Below, in pieces: positions 19,321 through 29,080 of a stretch of 64,000 bases of DNA. The position numbers and the translations under genes were made by a program. The DNA comes from DASUSH01 sp963785155. GTDB lineage: Bacteria; Actinomycetota; Thermoleophilia; Solirubrobacterales; 70-9. A model generated the notes under the pieces. It ran no database searches and was not told the origin of the DNA. It saw only the letters and a program-made list of their open reading frames with translations. How positions within the stretch are numbered: position 1 is the first letter of the stretch; the number at the start of each line of letters is the position of its first letter. The DNA lies in NCBI GenBank assembly GCA_963785155.1, contig CAWAUB010000006.1, positions 248,001-312,000 on the forward strand. Reading direction: 5' to 3'.

Positions 19321-19547
19321 TCGAGGATGTCGATGATGACGCGGCGGTCATCGCGAACGGCCGCGGCCTTCGCAACCGTGCGGATCGCGTTCGCGATCCG
19401 GCCACCGCGGCCGATCACCCTGCCGACGTCGTCCTCGGCGACGGTGATCTCGAGCACGATGTCGCCGTCTTCCTCGAGCTCCTCGACGGAGACGGCGTCG
19501 GGATCGTCGACGAGGGCGCGGGTTAGGAACTCGACCAGGTCACGCAT
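19317..19547 (-). CDS. khpA: KH-domain RNA-binding protein KhpA
   Basis: A 76-residue KH-domain protein. The GRVIGRGGRIANAIRT block at about residues 42-57 contains the GxxG loop that binds RNA. KhpA pairs with KhpB/Jag in other bacteria and influences division-related transcripts. It sits 18 nt below rpsP and overlaps the trmD start by 4 nt, the standard position for this gene. Confidence 0.88.
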   Translation of the reverse strand: MRDLVEFLTRALVDDPDAVSVEELEEDGDIVLEITVAEDDVGRVIGRGGRIANAIRTVAKAAAVRDDRRVIIDILD

Positions 19548-19565
19548 CGGTCGACGGCAGGTCGG

Positions 19566-19820
19566 CTAGCGGCCGACCGCCTCGATCCCCTTCGCCCGCA
19601 GCAGGCGGGCGACGGTCTCGGAGGGAAGGGCGCCGTGGTCGAGCCAGTACTTGGCGCGATCCTCGTCGACGACGATCGTCGACGGCTCGGTCTGCGCGTT
19701 GTAGGAGCCGATCGTCTCGATCGTGCGCCCATCGCGCGGCGAGCGCTTGTCGGCGATGACGATGCGCCAGATCGGGTTCTTCTTCGAACCCACCCTTCTG
19801 AGTCTCATTCGAACAGCCAT
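19566..19820 (-). CDS. rpsP: 30S ribosomal protein S16
   Basis: An 84-residue S16 with the usual N terminus (MAVRMRLRRVGSKKNP) and the IADKRSPRDGRTIE block. The length matches the bacterial family. It lies 15 nt downstream of ffh and 18 nt upstream of khpA on the same strand, the conserved order of this operon. Confidence 0.95.
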   Translation of the reverse strand: MAVRMRLRRVGSKKNPIWRIVIADKRSPRDGRTIETIGSYNAQTEPSTIVVDEDRAKYWLDHGALPSETVARLLRAKGIEAVGR

Positions 19821-19835
19821 GCGAGGCCCGTGAGG

Positions 19836-21204
19836 TTAGCGCCCGGTCGGTGGGCGGGCCCTCGTCTTGGCTCCGCCGCCGAGGAGCTGCTGCGGGTCGG
19901 GCATCTTGCCCGAGGCGAGCTGCTTCATCATCTTGCGCATCTGGTCGAACTGCTTGACCAGGTTGTTGACGGCGGCGACGTTGGTGCCCGAGCCCATCGC
20001 GATCCGCTTGCGGCGGGAGCCCTTGATCATCTCCGGCTGAGCCCGCTCGGCCGGGCGTCATCGAGAGGATGATCGCCTCCAGGCGGTCGAGCTCGCGCTC
20101 GTCGACGTTCGCATCGCGGATCTGCTTCATCGCGTTGCCCATGCCGGGCATCATCCCGAGCACGTTCTGAAGCGGGCCCATCTTGCGGACCTGCTTCATC
20201 TGCTTGAGGAAGTCCTCGAGCGTGAACTCGGCCTTGCGGATCTTCCGCTCGAGCTCCTTCGCCTCGTCCTCGGTGACCTGCTCCTCGGCCTTCTCGATCA
20301 GGGAGAGCACGTCGCCCATGCCGAGGATCCGGGTTGCCATCCGGTCGGGGTGGAAGCGCTCGAGCTCGGAGAGCTTCTCGCCAGTCGACGCGTACATGAT
20401 CGGCTTGCCGGTCACGGCCTTCACCGACAGCGCCGCGCCGCCGCGAGCGTCGCCGTCGAGCTTCGTCATCAGGACGCCGTCGAACTCGGCCTTCTCGGAG
20501 AACTCCTCGGCGACGTTGACCGCGTCCTGGCCGGTCATCGCGTCGAGGACGAGCAGGACGTTGTGCGGCTTGGTCCGCTTGCGGATGTCGACGAGCTGCT
20601 GCATCAGCTCCTCGTCGATGTGGAGGCGGCCGGCCGTGTCGATGATCAGGACGTCGTGGCCGTCCGACCGCGCCTGGTTCAGCGCCCACTCGGCGACGTC
20701 GACGGGGTCACGGTCGGTCGACTGCGTGTAGACCGTCGCGCCGGCGCGCTTACCGACCGTCGCGAGCTGCTCGACCGCCGCCGGCCGCTGGAGGTCGCAG
20801 GCCGCGAGGGCGACGGACTTCTTCTGGCCCTTCAGCAGCATCGCGAGCTTCGCGCAGGCGGTCGTCTTGCCGGCGCCCTGGAGGCCCGCCATCAGGATCA
20901 CCGTCGGCGGCTTCGAGGCGAATGCGAGGTCGCTGCCCGAGCCGCCCATCAGCCCGGCGAGCTCCTCGTTGACGATCTTCACGACCTGCTGGCCGGGGTC
21001 GAGGCTGGTCAGCACCCCCTCCCCCACGCAGCGCTCCTTGACCTGCGCGACGAACTGCTTGACGACCTTGAAGTTGACGTCCGCCTCGAGCAGCGCGAGG
21101 CGGATCTCGCGCATCGCCTTGTCGACGTCGTCCTCGGTGAGCTTGCCGCGGTTGCGGACGTCCGAGAGCGTCGACTGCAGGCGGTCTGAGAGCTGGTCGA
21201 ACAC
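19836..21204 (-). CDS. ffh: Signal recognition particle protein Ffh (frame broken before the M-domain end)
   Basis: Ffh, the SRP GTPase that binds signal sequences and 4.5S RNA. The NG domain has GLQGAGKTTACAKLA near residue 105, DTAGRLHIDEELMQQL near 188 and TKLDGDARGG near 247. The methionine-rich M domain begins near 325. The frame breaks at about 20050 after SMTP; removing one G restores AERAQPEMIKGSRRKRIA and then a normal C terminus (FDQMRKMMKQLASGKMPD), stopping at 19836. An essential gene cannot lose this segment, so the break is almost certainly a sequence error. It heads the rpsP-khpA-trmD group. Confidence 0.93.
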
Positions 21205-21257
21205 GGGCCGACCAGCTTACGGGGCGGTGCCTGTGGCGGCTAAGGACGTCTACCGGG

Positions 21258-22640
21258 CTATCGGTTCCGCAAGGGTCCGCGGTAGCTCTCGAACTCGCCC
21301 GCCGGCGTCACGAACTCCTTCACGATCTTGATCAGTGCCGCGACGACCTCGGGGTCGAACTGGGAGCCCGAGCAGGCACGGAGCTCCTCGACGGCCGACT
21401 CCACCGACATCGCGCTGCGGTACGGGCGGTCCGTGGTCATCGCGCTGAAGGCGTCGCAGGCGGTGACGACCCTGGCGGCGCGCGGGATCTCCTCGCCGCG
21501 CAGGCCGTCCGGATAACCGTTCCCGTCGAAGTGCTCGTGGTGGCTGCGGACGATCTCCCCGACCTCGGCGAGGGTGCCGCCGATCTGCTCGAGCATCCGC
21601 TGTCCCTCGACCGTGTGCTGCCTCATCACGTCCCACTCGTCCTCGGTCAGTGGGCCCGACTTGTCCAGGATCTCGATGGGGACGGAGATCTTGCCGACGT
21701 CGTGGAGGAGCGCCGCGAACTCGACGTCGCGGGACTCGCCGTCGTCGAAGCCGAGCGACTCGCCCACGCGCTGGACGAGCAGGACGACGTTGCGGCTGTG
21801 CGTCCCGGTGTACTCGTGGGTCCCGGTGAGCAACTCACCGAGCAGGTGGGCCGTCCCCCTGTAGGCGTTACCGAGCGCGATCGCGTTGTCGATCCGCGCC
21901 TCGCGCTCACGGGCGAAGATGACGATCAGGCCGAGCAGCGGCAGCACCGCAAGGAATGCCCACTCCTCCCCCACCGAGGCGATCGCCGCGAGAAACCCGA
22001 TGGGCGAGAGCAGCGCGTCAACGAGCCATATGGAGCGCAGCTCGGCGACCAGCACGCGCAATTTGAGCCCGTAGCCGATGCACTCGCGAGCGGCCGAGGT
22101 GACGAAATCGACCCCGTACTGGGCGCCCAGGGCGGCGAGGTAGAGCGGCCATTCGCTCCAGGCGGGATCGGCGACGCCGGCGATCGCGAGCACGGCGGCC
22201 GGGCCGAAGGCGTGCCAGCTGTCGCCGAGTTGGATGACGGCGCGCTCAGGAGCGACCTTTCCGCTCAGATATTCGGGCACCCGGAAGATGAGCAGGGCAG
22301 CCGCGACGAAGATCGGGACGAGGTCGATCGGGAGCAGGAAGAGCATCGGAACGAAGACGACCTGGGTCGGCACCGTCCACCCCGACCCGGTGTGGAACTC
22401 GACCCGCGCGGCGAGCGCGTAGAGGGCGACCAGAGCGATCGCGATGGCGGGATCCAGTTCGCGCCCGCCCGGAACGAGCAGCGCGAAGACGACGGCGGCG
22501 GCGAGAAAAGCGCCGGCGCTGATCCACTCGACGAGCCGCTCGCTCCCGCGCAGTCCCCCGTGCTGACGCTCTCGAGATTGCTCGAGGAGCCGCTGCGTGG
22601 TCGGGTTCGAATCTGGGGCTCTGTTTTCGCTCAAGCTCAT
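21258..22640 (-). CDS. Membrane-bound HD-GYP domain protein (probable c-di-GMP phosphodiesterase)
   Basis: A 460-residue protein. About seven hydrophobic segments fill residues 40-260 (for example AGAFLAAAVVFALLVPGG). A C-terminal HD-GYP domain follows, with LLHDVGK near 310, HHEHFDGNGYPDGL near 365 (GYP present) and DAFSAMTTDRPYR near 395. Active HD-GYP proteins hydrolyse cyclic di-GMP to GMP with bound metal; the metal-ligand His and Asp residues I can see are in place. The N-terminal membrane region could sense an envelope signal. It is divergent from the secreted-protein gene over about 100 nt. Confidence 0.85.
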   Translation of the reverse strand: MSLSENRAPDSNPTTQRLLEQSRERQHGGLRGSERLVEWISAGAFLAAAVVFALLVPGGRELDPAIAIALVALYALAARVEFHTGSGWTVPTQVVFVPMLFLLPIDLVPIFVAAALLIFRVPEYLSGKVAPERAVIQLGDSWHAFGPAAVLAIAGVADPAWSEWPLYLAALGAQYGVDFVTSAARECIGYGLKLRVLVAELRSIWLVDALLSPIGFLAAIASVGEEWAFLAVLPLLGLIVIFAREREARIDNAIALGNAYRGTAHLLGELLTGTHEYTGTHSRNVVLLVQRVGESLGFDDGESRDVEFAALLHDVGKISVPIEILDKSGPLTEDEWDVMRQHTVEGQRMLEQIGGTLAEVGEIVRSHHEHFDGNGYPDGLRGEEIPRAARVVTACDAFSAMTTDRPYRSAMSVESAVEELRACSGSQFDPEVVAALIKIVKEFVTPAGEFESYRGPLRNR

Positions 22641-22743
22641 CCCTGGCTTGACGCCGGACCGGTGCGTCGTTCGAAAACCGTATCGGCAATCGAAGCCTGT
22701 AGATTAATGACTTCGGCTCCGCTGCCGATAGAGGAATCGGACG

Positions 22744-23367
22744 ATGCAAGGACGCTCGGCCTTCAAGCTCTTTCTTACCGCCGCCGTGGCAACCACGGCG
22801 GCGTTGCTACTTCCGGTCGCGTCCGCCGGCGCGAACCTGCTGGCGACAACCACCGACTGTCCCGACCGGCCGACGAGCCAGCCGTTCAGCGCGTGGGGAG
22901 ATCTGAACGACTACGTCCTTGCGCCCGACGGTGGCGTCGAGAACGGAGCCGGCGAGTGGGTTCTCGGCAGCGGCTCCTCGATCGTCGCGGGCAACGAGCC
23001 CTTCTATCTCCGCGCAGCCGGCGATTCGCACTCGATCCAGGTCAACAATGGTTCGACAGCGACGACCGCGACGATGTGCATCGGTCAGGAGCATCCGACG
23101 ATGCGCTTCATGGCTCGAAACATCGGCAGCAGCAGCTCGAAGCTCTGGGTGCAGGCTGCCGTCGAGACCGCTCGCGGCCGCGAGCTTTCGCTCCCGATCG
23201 GGATCGAGCGCGGCAACGCCGCGTGGGAGCCCAGCACCGCGATGCGGCTCTGGGTCAACTACCTGAACCTGGAGCCCGGCACCTACACGCCGATCGAGTT
23301 CAGCTTCACCGCCCAGGGCGGCAGCTGGCTGGTCGACGACGTCTTCGTCGACCCGCGCAAGCACTAG
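22744..23367 (+). CDS. Secreted protein of unknown function
   Basis: A 207-residue protein with a clear signal peptide: basic start, hydrophobic core LFLTAAVATTAALLLPVA and a likely cleavage after ASAGA near residue 30. Two Cys residues (CPDRPTSQPF and TMCIGQEHP) could form a disulfide. The rest, ending SWLVDDVFVDP, looks like an all-beta carbohydrate-binding-like domain, but I do not recognise a family. It stands alone on the plus strand between the HD-GYP gene and ftsY, which it meets tail to tail. Confidence 0.65.
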   Translation: MQGRSAFKLFLTAAVATTAALLLPVASAGANLLATTTDCPDRPTSQPFSAWGDLNDYVLAPDGGVENGAGEWVLGSGSSIVAGNEPFYLRAAGDSHSIQVNNGSTATTATMCIGQEHPTMRFMARNIGSSSSKLWVQAAVETARGRELSLPIGIERGNAAWEPSTAMRLWVNYLNLEPGTYTPIEFSFTAQGGSWLVDDVFVDPRKH

Positions 23368-23376
23368 CTGGTCGCG

Positions 23377-24375
23377 CTACTCGGCCAGCAGCGCGGTGGC
23401 GAACTCGCGGGCATCGAACGGCTGCAGGTCCTCCAACCCCTCCCCCACGCCGATCAGCTTCACCGGGATGCCGAGCTCGCGGGAGATCGCGAGGGCGATT
23501 CCGCCCTTGGCGGTGCCGTCGAGCTTGGTGAGGACGACGCCGGTGACGTCGACGGCGTCGGCGAACGCCTTCGCCTGGCGCAGGCCGTTCTGTCCCGTCG
23601 TCGAGTCGATCGTGATCAGGGTCTCGTGCGGTGCGCCCTCGAGCCTCTTCGTGATCACGCGCCGGACCTTCGTCAGCTCGTCCATCAGGTTGCCGTGCGT
23701 GTGCAGGCGGCCCGCGGTGTCGACGATGACGACGTCGAGGCCGCGGGATTCGGCCGCGGAGACCGCGTCAAAGGCAACCGCGCCCGCGTCGCCGCCCTCC
23801 GCGGACTTGACGATCTCGCAGCCGGCGCGCTCGGCCCAGGTCTCCAACTGTTCGACGGCGGCGGCGCGGTAGGTATCGGCGGCAGCGATCATCACCGACA
23901 GACCGAGCTCCCTCTGGAGGTGCCAGGCGAGCTTGCCGATCGTCGTCGTCTTGCCGGTCCCGTTGACGCCGCAGACCATCAGTACCGTGGGGCGCTCGCG
24001 CACCCTGATGCGCGAGTCGCCGTCGGCGCTCTCCGCCGTCTCGGCGAGCAACTCGATCAGGCGCTCGCGCAGCGGCTCCCCGGCTGCGACCTGTCCCCCT
24101 TCCGCCTCCATCTCGAGCTTGCCGACGACCTCGGCGGTCGTGGGCGCGCCGACGTCGGCGAGGATCAGTGCCTCCTCTAGCCGCTCCCAGGTCTCGGCAT
24201 CGAGAGTCTCGAAGAGGCTGGCGGAGAGCTCGGCCTGGAGGGCCTTGCGGGACTTTCCGAGGTTCTCCCGCAGGCGCTTGAAGAAGCCGCCTTGCTTTTC
24301 CTCCGGCTGGTCGGCCGGGGACTCCGGAACCTCGCGGTCCCCTAGGTCGAAGACCTCTGTCCAGTCGCGCGCCAT
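23377..24375 (-). CDS. ftsY: Signal recognition particle receptor FtsY
   Basis: A 332-residue FtsY, the membrane-associated SRP receptor GTPase that pairs with Ffh. Motifs are GVNGTGKTTTIGKLA near 134, DTAGRLHTHGNLMDEL near 217 and TKLDGTAKGGIALA near 283. The acidic A domain is short (about 30 residues, EVPESPADQPEEKQ), as in many actinobacteria. In many genomes ftsY follows smc directly; here the large secreted protein gene lies between them. Confidence 0.95.
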   Translation of the reverse strand: MARDWTEVFDLGDREVPESPADQPEEKQGGFFKRLRENLGKSRKALQAELSASLFETLDAETWERLEEALILADVGAPTTAEVVGKLEMEAEGGQVAAGEPLRERLIELLAETAESADGDSRIRVRERPTVLMVCGVNGTGKTTTIGKLAWHLQRELGLSVMIAAADTYRAAAVEQLETWAERAGCEIVKSAEGGDAGAVAFDAVSAAESRGLDVVIVDTAGRLHTHGNLMDELTKVRRVITKRLEGAPHETLITIDSTTGQNGLRQAKAFADAVDVTGVVLTKLDGTAKGGIALAISRELGIPVKLIGVGEGLEDLQPFDAREFATALLAE

Positions 24376-24395
24376 CGGGCGCGCAGCTTAGGTGG

Positions 24396-26593
24396 CTACT
24401 TCAGCCGGCGCGACTTGGGCGCCTTGGGCAGCGCCCGCCCGCCGTAGATCACCTCGCCGCGGCGGTCCTGGTAGGTCTGCCAGGGGATCGCCGCCTGCTG
24501 GCCGACGCCGGGCACGTTCCAGTCGCAGACGCCCTCTGGGAAAAGCGCGCGCAGCCTGTCGAGCTGGGCGCCGCTCAGCCCGAGCGGTCCGTATTCGGCC
24601 GGGTCGATCGGTCGCAGCTGACACTTCAGGATGTCGTTGAGGCGGTCGCCGCCCGCGACCTCGCGCGGCGTGCTCAGCCGGAGGTGCGCCTCGTCGGGCA
24701 GGCAGACGCTGTCGAGCTCGGACTCCGGGAGCCGAAGGCACGTAGGAGCAGCGGTCGTGCACGTCCTCCGGCCGGTCATCGACGATCTTGCGGGCAAGCG
24801 GCTTGGCCGAGTCGTCCGCCTCGACCGCGCCGAGCCAGCGGTCCATGGAGTCCAGCGCCTCGACCGGCCAGGTCGGGTCCCCGATCAAGGGCGACGATCC
24901 GACCCACAGCACCTGGTTGTCGTGGTTGCCCTGGTACCGATCGAGCCGGTCGCGCATCCAGATCGCGTGCGCGAAGTCGTGTGCGATCCCCGGGTCCGGG
25001 CCCCCGTGGGCGATGATCGCAACCTCGTCGAGGTGGTCGCCCTCGTTGACCAGGCCGCTGCGATACGCGTTGGCGACGGCAGTGGGATCGCCCTCGAGCC
25101 GATTGGGAGATTGATTTCGATCGATGTCGAACCCGCCGACCTTCTCGTTGAGGTCGACGAACTGCTCCGGCAGTGATCTGCCCCGATTGCAGCGCGCCGA
25201 GGCCGTACTGGATTCCGGTGTTGTCGAGCGGGACGCCGGCGAATCCGTGCCCGGCCGCCTTCTCCTGCTCGGTCCACACCTCGGGCGGGCGCGGGCCGAG
25301 CACGTTGACCATGAAGTCGAGGATGCTGCACCGCACGCCGCCCGGGTTCGACTGCGGGTTGTACGAGTCCTCGCCGGCGCAGTCGCCGATCGGGTTCGTC
25401 GCGCTCTTGAAGAGAGCCTCGTCCGCGACGACCGCGTTGACGTGCGAGAGATGGCCCTCGACCGCCGCGAACTGCTGCGGCGTCCACACCACGCCCGGCC
25501 CCCATCGGGCCGGGTTCTCGAAGTATTGGCGGAGCAGGTGGTAGTCGGCGAACTGCCCTCCGGCGGTCAGCACGTCCGGATACGAGCAGGTGACGATCAG
25601 GCCGTCGTAGACCGCGCCCGGATAGGCGTTGGAGACGGTGTGCTGGACGACCGACCCGCCGGAACACCCCGTTCCGATCGTGTAGCGGATGTCGCCGTAG
25701 CGCTCGGTGAGGCGCTCCTTGACCATCATCAGCGCCTCGGCCTCGGTCACGACATTGCAGTTGTGTCCGGTGTTCGCGAGCGCAGAGGACATGACCGCGA
25801 AGCCGCGCCCAAGGGCATCGACATAGCTGTCGGTGCGGCCCGGGATCGACGGAATGGTGCCGGCGAAGTCGGCGAGCGGGGCGTAGCTGGTGCCGTAGGC
25901 CGAACCGCAGCCGCCCCCGCCCGGACTCAGCACCTTGTGGTTCCAGGTCGGCTGGGGCGACCACCGGCTCCACTTCTTCTGGGCCGGGTCCGCCAGGACG
26001 AGGATCCTGTACTGGTCGCGGTCGATATAGCCGGTCTCGTCCCGGACCACGAACGGAACTTCGACGCCCTGATCGGTCGTGGTCGTCGCGACGTCGGAGG
26101 GAGGGTTCTCCAGGTCGAACGACTGCAGGCCGGTCGCCGTGGGATCGGTCGACCTGTACAGCCACGAGTACTCCGCCCGCTGGTTGCACTGCTTGTCGAC
26201 GGCCTTCTCCTGGCACTTCCACGGCTGCGTCTGGGGGCCGCCGAACATCGGGCCACCCGTGGGGTGATTGGTGATCCGCAGGCGAGCCGAGCCCTCGCCC
26301 TCCAGCGAGGCGACAACGACGTTGCGGCCGTCCCGCAGACGCAGGACGAGCCCCTTCACGAGATCCGCCCCGTCGGCCCGGAACCTCGACGTCACGTCGC
26401 GGCCGTTGGCCCGCACGCGCAGCTCATCGGCGTCGGCGCCGGAGGGAAGATGGACCCCCACCAGCGCCTGCCCGCCGGACACCAGATCGGCGCGGCCGGT
26501 CAGCACCTCGAGCTTCGGGCTGCGCGCATCGGCGGCGGGCGCGGCGAGCAACGCCGCAGCCAGAACCACCCCCAGCACCCCTCTCGACCGCAT
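24396..26593 (-). CDS. Large secreted protein, DUF6351-like (frame broken twice)
   Basis: A secreted protein of about 730 residues. The signal peptide is LGVVLAALLAAPAADA-like at residues 5-24. The body includes GGPMFGGPQTQPWKC near 115, GTGCSGGSVVQH near 310 (a nucleophile-elbow-like motif) and YNPQSNPGG near 412. This layout recalls the DUF6351 family, thought to be alpha/beta-hydrolase-like; I recall it only approximately. The frame shifts at about 25168 and again at about 24742. Each is repaired by removing one base, giving a continuous C terminus (WNVPGVGQQAAIPWQTYQDR) that ends at 24396. Substrate unknown. Confidence 0.6.
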
Positions 26594-26632
26594 CGAGGGA
26601 ACCTTAAGCCGCGGGTATCTCCCGTGCGCCGG

Positions 26633-29017
26633 TCAGGCGGCCTCGGCCGGCGCACCGGAGTCGGGCGCTTCTGCGAGCGCCGGCTGCTCATCTTGCGGCA
26701 GCCTGCGGGAGATCACCTTGGTCACGCCGCCGGTGCCCATCGAGACGCCGTAGAGGACGTCGGCCGCGTCCATCGTGCGCTTCTGGTGGGTGACGATGAC
26801 GAACTGGGCGCGATCGGAGAAGCGGCGGACCAGCTGGAGGAAGCGGTCGATGTTGGCGTCGTCGAGCGCGGCCTCGACCTCGTCGAGGATGTAGAAGGGC
26901 GAGGGGCGGGCGAGGAAGACCGCGAAGACGAATGCGAGGGCGACGAGGGACTTCTCGCCGCCCGAGAGAAGCGAGAGGCGGCGGGTTGCCTTGCCGGCGG
27001 GAGTCACCTCGATCTCCACGCCCCGCGAGTCCTGGTCCCCGTCCAACTCCTCATCGGGTTCCGGCGCCTCGGGCGAGGGCGGACCCGCAGCGCCCTCGGC
27101 ATCCTCCGATGGCGCCTCCTGACCGCCCAGCACCGGCCTCGGCGTCTGTGACTCCTCGACCAGGCGCAGCTTGCCGCGGCCGCCCGGGAAGAGGTGCTCG
27201 ACCAGCTCGTGGAAGTTCCGCTCGGTTGCCTCGAAGGTCTCCTCGAAGGCGCTCTGGATGCGGCGGTCGGTCTCCCGGATCAGCTTCTGGAGCTCCTTCA
27301 TCGCCGTCTCGAGGTCCTCGCGGGTGGCCTCCAGCTCGGAGACGTGGGCGAGAGCCTCGGCGTATTCGTTCTTCGCCAGCGGGTTGACCGGGCCGAGCTG
27401 CTCGCGGCGCTTCTGCAGCCGCTCCAGCTTGCGCTCGATCTCCTCGCGCTCCTCGGAGGCGAGCGCCTCCTGCGCGGGCCCGAGTTCCTCGCCGAGTCGC
27501 TGGCCGATCCGCGCGAGCTCGGCGGCGGCCTCCCCGCGGCGGTCGCGCTCCTGCGTCGCCCCGACCTCGGCCTGGGTCACGGCCTCGGCCGCCACACGCA
27601 GCTCGGCCTGAAGCTCCGCGTCGCGGCGCGAGCAGGCCCGCAGCTTCTCGGTGACGTCGTCGGAGGCCTGCTCGCCGCCCAGCAGGTTTCGCTCCATCGT
27701 CGCCGCCCGGGCGCCGACGGCATCGCGTGCGCCGGCGACCGCGTCGGCGAGCTCGGCAAGCTCGGTGAGAAGCGCAGCCTCGTGTTCGACCCGGCGCTCG
27801 AGCGAGTCCTGGCGGCCGCGGCCGAGCAGGCCCTCGGCCCGCCGCGCCCCGCGGGCCGCGCGCTCGGAGCCCTCGCGGACTCGGGCAAGTTCCGTGGCCC
27901 TTGCGTCGGCGTCGCCGCCGGCCATCGCTCGCTCGAGCGCGCCGCTCGACTCCGCCAGCGCGTCGCCGACCGCGCGAAGCTCCGCCTCCAGCTGTTCGCG
28001 CTCGCTGCCGCTTCCCGCAGCCTCGGCCGCGAGCTCGCCGAGCGCGAGCCGGCGCCGGTCGATCCCGGCCGCCAGCTCGGCGCGCCGGGACGAAATCGCC
28101 TCGGCCCTGACCGAGAGCCGCTCGTGCGAAGCCCGTACCGCGGTGAGGCGACCCCAGACCATCGTGCGCTCGCGGTCGCGCTCGGCGAGGCGCTCCTCGA
28201 TCGCCGTGCGCTCCTTGTTCACCTCGGCCAGCTTGGCCTCGATCGCGTCGCGCTTCTCGCGGGCGGAGGTGGCGTCACGCTCGCGGCCGGCGAGGACGTC
28301 GTCGTGGGAGCGAAGCTCCTCGGCGAGCAGGCGCGCCCGCAGCTCCATGCCCTCACGCTCGAGCCGGGCGTGGATCTCGGCCGCCTGCGCCTGGCGCTTT
28401 AGCGGGCGCAGCCGCAGCCGGGCCTCCCGCTCGACGTCGAGCGCGCGGTCAAGGTTGTCCTGCGTGCGCTCGAGCTTCAGCTGCGCGCGGCGGCGGCGCT
28501 TGCGGTGCTTGCCGAGGCCGGCGGCCTCCTCGACCAGCAGGCGCCGGTGGCGCGGCTTGGAATGGACGATCTCCTCGACCCTGCCCTGACTGATCACCGA
28601 GTGCATCTCGCGGCCGAGGTTGGTGTCAGCGAGCGCCTCGACGACGTCGGCCAGGCGGCAGCGGGCGCCGTTCAGCCAATAGCCGCCGCCGTCACCGGAG
28701 CGGTCGAGGCGGCGCTTCACCGCGATCTCGGAGAACTCGCTGGGGGCCATGCCGTCGGAGTTGTCGATCACGACCTCGACCTCGGCGGCCTTGCGGCGGG
28801 ACTGCCCGTCGCCGCCGGCGAAGATCACGTCCTGCATCGTCTGCCCGCGGACGGCCAGCGGACTCTGCTCGCCCAGCGCCCAGAGCACGGCGTCGGTGAT
28901 GTTCGACTTGCCGCAACCGTTGGGGCCGACGATCACGCTGACGCCGGGCGCGAAGTCCAGCCGCGTCCGTTCGGGGAAGGACTTGAAGCCCTTCATCGTG
29001 ATCGACTTCAGATGCAT
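26633..29017 (-). CDS. smc: SMC chromosome-segregation ATPase without a hinge domain
   Basis: A 794-residue SMC, against roughly 1150-1200 for canonical bacterial SMC. The N-terminal head has Walker A GPNGCGKSN (residues 31-39) and the conserved SVISQGRVEEI block (140-150). Coiled coil fills about 170-540. The C-terminal head has LGPVNPLAKNEY (541-552), the LSGGEKSL signature (684-691) and Walker B FYILDEVEAALDD (708-720). An acidic Pro-rich insert (about 624-665) interrupts the C-terminal head. The 150-200 residue hinge expected mid-coil is missing; the only candidate turns are AMAGGDADA (364-372) and NLLGGEQ (424-430). The frame is intact. Upstream order rnc-acpP-plsX-rpmF is normal. Confidence 0.88.
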   Translation of the reverse strand: MHLKSITMKGFKSFPERTRLDFAPGVSVIVGPNGCGKSNITDAVLWALGEQSPLAVRGQTMQDVIFAGGDGQSRRKAAEVEVVIDNSDGMAPSEFSEIAVKRRLDRSGDGGGYWLNGARCRLADVVEALADTNLGREMHSVISQGRVEEIVHSKPRHRRLLVEEAAGLGKHRKRRRRAQLKLERTQDNLDRALDVEREARLRLRPLKRQAQAAEIHARLEREGMELRARLLAEELRSHDDVLAGRERDATSAREKRDAIEAKLAEVNKERTAIEERLAERDRERTMVWGRLTAVRASHERLSVRAEAISSRRAELAAGIDRRRLALGELAAEAAGSGSEREQLEAELRAVGDALAESSGALERAMAGGDADARATELARVREGSERAARGARRAEGLLGRGRQDSLERRVEHEAALLTELAELADAVAGARDAVGARAATMERNLLGGEQASDDVTEKLRACSRRDAELQAELRVAAEAVTQAEVGATQERDRRGEAAAELARIGQRLGEELGPAQEALASEEREEIERKLERLQKRREQLGPVNPLAKNEYAEALAHVSELEATREDLETAMKELQKLIRETDRRIQSAFEETFEATERNFHELVEHLFPGGRGKLRLVEESQTPRPVLGGQEAPSEDAEGAAGPPSPEAPEPDEELDGDQDSRGVEIEVTPAGKATRRLSLLSGGEKSLVALAFVFAVFLARPSPFYILDEVEAALDDANIDRFLQLVRRFSDRAQFVIVTHQKRTMDAADVLYGVSMGTGGVTKVISRRLPQDEQPALAEAPDSGAPAEAA

Positions 29018-29080
29018 GCCCTGGAGCTCTCCTCGGTGCGTAGATTCGCGGTCGGCCCGGACGTCAAATTAGGCGCCGAC

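Noticed and set aside
19540..20040. Long C-terminal extension of Ffh in the given frame, overlapping rpsP
   Set aside because: The extension is Arg/Asp-rich shadow sequence; the true C terminus is in the next frame after one base is removed.
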